This document shows, piece by piece, positions 7,201 through 7,652 of a stretch of DNA of 7,652 nt. Position 1 is the stretch's first letter. The number at the start of each line of letters is the position of its first letter. The notes beneath the pieces are model-generated. The model saw only the letters and a list, made by a program, of their open reading frames with translations. It ran no database searches and was not told the DNA's origin. The translations under genes and the position numbers were made by a program. Source of the DNA: Gemmatimonadota bacterium (lineage in GTDB: Bacteria > JAAXHH01); contig JAPOOT010000368.1 of NCBI GenBank assembly GCA_026713285.1, positions 1 through 7,652 on the forward strand, given 5' to 3'.

Positions 7201-7652
7201 TCTCGACGGCGAAGATATGCTCCGTGAGGTCGCCGTAACAGTCTGATATGAGGTCGAAACCTCCCCTGGACCCCAGGGCCGAGAACCAGGGCGTCCAGAT
7301 GTGGGCGGGGATGAGGCAGGCCATCGGGTCTGATTCGAGGGTGATCTCCAGCAGATCCCGGGAGTCCAGACCCAGGATGGGCCTGCCGTCTGAATGGATA
7401 TTGCCGATGGCCCCCAGCCGGGCCTGGATGGATTTGGCGGCCTCGAATCCGGGGGCAAGAATGATATTATGAACTTTGCGCACGCGGCCGAGCCGCTTGT
7501 AGATGTTGGAGATCTCGACCGTCAGCATGAAACGCACCGGCGCCCGGCAGGCAGCCGGTACCTGGTCCTGCATCGCCCTTTCGAGCTCGGGTTTCAGGCG
7601 GAACAAGCCCTCTTCGGCCGGCTGCAGTTTCTCTTCCAGCTCATCCATCCAA
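4241..7652 (-). CDS. Endonuclease Q - UvrD/PcrA-type helicase fusion, N-terminus cut off by window edge
   Basis: A bifunctional DNA-repair protein. EndoQ enzymes nick DNA 5' of deaminated bases or abasic sites; UvrD-type helicases unwind 3' to 5'. The reading frame is open to the right edge. An in-frame ATG (7646-7648) is not the start, because the upstream codon is Trp and the WMDELEEKL context belongs inside the EndoQ domain; I estimate about 60 residues, including the first PHP metal ligands, are outside. Numbering from that Met: EndoQ core 1-370 with KVHNIILAP (His60), SDGRPILGL, PAHIWTPWF (His116), VETGLSSDP, SNSDAHSPGKLGRE (Asp175, His177), a zinc-type segment (His228, Cys231, CPDC 247-250) and its C-terminal part; low-complexity linker about 395-483; helicase 484-1110 with SEDQQKAV, GPGTGKT (507-513), TFTNKAA, GTFHG, VDEYQD (679-684), GDPNQAIYGFRG, YLRENYRS, LHASKGLEF and RRLFYVAMTRARERL (motif VI). 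The basic tail ends QLSLFG; no PcrA-type Tudor domain is present. The stop is TAG at 4241-4243. Confidence 0.93.
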   Translation of the reverse strand, partial: WMDELEEKLQPAEEGLFRLKPELERAMQDQVPAACRAPVRFMLTVEISNIYKRLGRVRKVHNIILAPGFEAAKSIQARLGAIGNIHSDGRPILGLDSRDLLEITLESDPMACLIPAHIWTPWFSALGSRGGFDLISDCYGDLTEHIFAVETGLSSDPLMNWRLQQLDDYVLVSNSDAHSPGKLGRETTLFDTSCSYPAIYSALSDPEDEGLTGTVDFYPEEGKYHYDGHRKCGRRMHPGETIAAGGLCPDCGKTVTVGVMARVEELSDREEGKRSPRARHFYSVIPLPEIIGEAKQVGPGTKTVDTIYQAMVSRLGSELDILLDIPEDDIAQVGGSLIAEGIRRMRVGEVDILPGYDGDYGVIKLFNPEDRLGGDTQIALLEEIPAKVRKPLRKDSASDEMPEMGDRIPVDTNGMIYETDPLPAEPEMSASAGPGVVDPAGPGEAASAGSDVADTSPDPHGPAASEPSVTVLETLETPVEEAQMNGPLSEDQQKAVIHREGHLLIVAGPGTGKTHTLTHRMAYLARHETTPGHMLAVTFTNKAAGELKSRLEELLDGRSQDVMVGTFHGICLALMRQWSRHASIPFSLSVATPDDQERLARAQWPQDSTAQRRRRLEEVARWKASGRSGEIPEAVSAYTRLLRRHGLLDFDDVILETAKLLRSDERFRQSVHERFHFFFVDEYQDINPAQHVLLKILVEGGARITAIGDPNQAIYGFRGADTRYFHSFVDDFPGAKVQYLRENYRSAAALLDASSQVMRASGAASAPPLVAVLYIQGGLVIRETPSDRAEAEYVVHQIERAVGGTSHFSQDSGRLDGGTDSGKERSFGDFAVLYRMNSQQSVLVEAFERSGIPYQVAGDTSLINRPGVQEMVTLLQLGDGRTVTTGSALRCLSSTIDGLGDRTVELIEDRWKQRTQVTIDHVRELMDHPRLLMKRSRNGVEALMNDLKSINTDLEKRTAVHILKNLAHTSIWDKLKWRYPRADESLRELTRYARIETDLPVLLDKLLLSQEYDAYGEAAEHVHLMTLHASKGLEFPVVFVVGCEDGLVPLQHGGEASDVEEERRLFYVAMTRARERLYMVRSGKRMLFGEMRPTRPSPFLTDIEEQLKQYDRPQGPDRRRRRRAKSKPSNQLSLFG
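4244..4261 (-). other. C-terminal sliding-clamp (DnaN) binding motif QLSLF
   Basis: The last six codons of the EndoQ-helicase read QLSLFG. QL[S/D]LF is the established consensus pentapeptide by which bacterial polymerases and repair proteins bind the beta sliding clamp. The motif sits at the extreme C-terminus after a flexible arginine- and lysine-rich tail (about residues 1111-1129), a typical placement for a clamp-binding peptide. The match is read directly from the sequence; binding itself is inferred. Confidence 0.75.
6287..6358 (-). repeat. Three 24-bp in-frame repeats in the EndoQ-helicase linker
   Basis: Within the interdomain linker the protein reads AGPGVVDP, AGPGEAAS, AGSDVADT (residues 431-454), three degenerate 8-residue units. 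At DNA level a 15-bp stretch, cacccggccccgcgg, recurs exactly at 6322-6336 and 6346-6360 with a 24-bp period. The unit is a multiple of three, so expansion or contraction would alter only linker length. The linker is otherwise rich in Ala, Pro, Gly, Ser, Asp and Glu and is presumably disordered. Confidence 0.75.

Larger units (their letters stand above)
1..7652 (-). other. Possible six-gene co-directional cluster
   Basis: All six genes read leftward. Gaps in transcription order are 52 bases (helicase to msrA), 64 (msrA to ytfJ-like), 3 (ytfJ-like to DUF2953), 59 (DUF2953 to dehydratase) and 16 (dehydratase to oxygenase). I inspected each gap on the coding strand and found no GC-rich hairpin followed by a T-run and no recognisable -35/-10 pair. 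Co-transcription is therefore plausible but unproven. The 3- and 16-base links are the most convincing. The 52-, 59- and 64-base gaps could each hide a promoter of a type I cannot recognise. Confidence 0.45.

Noticed and set aside
3992..7246. A 1084-codon open frame on the plus strand opposite the EndoQ-helicase gene
   Set aside because: It is a mirror of the minus-strand gene in high-GC DNA. Its translation is rich in His, Arg, Gln and Gly with no family motif, and it runs across the msrA boundary, whereas the minus strand shows ordered helicase and nuclease motifs.

Overview
The window is a GC-rich stretch of bacterial chromosome carrying six genes, all on the minus strand. They are tightly packed, with intergenic gaps of 52, 64, 3, 59 and 16 bases in transcription order. 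I see no gene-free stretch over about 300 bases, no RNA gene, no insertion sequence, no CRISPR array and no convincing terminator or promoter. The two outer genes run off the window.

In transcription order (right to left) the genes are as follows. (1) A long 5'-truncated gene encodes endonuclease Q (a PHP-type nuclease for deaminated bases) fused to a UvrD/PcrA-type superfamily 1 helicase. It ends in a perfect bacterial sliding-clamp-binding pentapeptide, QLSLF. (2) A membrane-anchored or exported peptide-methionine (S)-S-oxide reductase, MsrA. (3) A GerW/YtfJ-family protein. (4) A DUF2953 (YtfI-like) membrane protein, separated from gene 3 by only 3 bases. (5) An IlvD/Edd-family sugar-acid dehydratase of the L-arabonate (pentonate) type. 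(6) A phytanoyl-CoA dioxygenase (PhyH)-family Fe(II)/2-oxoglutarate oxygenase, truncated at its C-terminus by the window edge.

The genes fall into three functional groups: repair (EndoQ-helicase for DNA, MsrA for oxidised methionine), the YtfJ-DUF2953 pair of unknown role best known from endospore formers, and a catabolic pair (pentonate dehydratase plus PhyH-type oxygenase) linked by a 16-base gap that contains the ribosome binding site of the second gene. The run could be one transcript, but nothing in the sequence proves this.

The host is probably an uncultured or environmental bacterium. High GC, PhyH-type oxygenases next to sugar-acid dehydratases, and an EndoQ-UvrD fusion together remind me of candidate-phylum lineages such as Latescibacterota, Poribacteria or Gemmatimonadota relatives. 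This placement is a low-confidence impression, not a result.

The most interesting item is the EndoQ-UvrD protein with its C-terminal clamp motif. It suggests a one-polypeptide repair machine that combines lesion incision, strand unwinding and tethering to the replication clamp.
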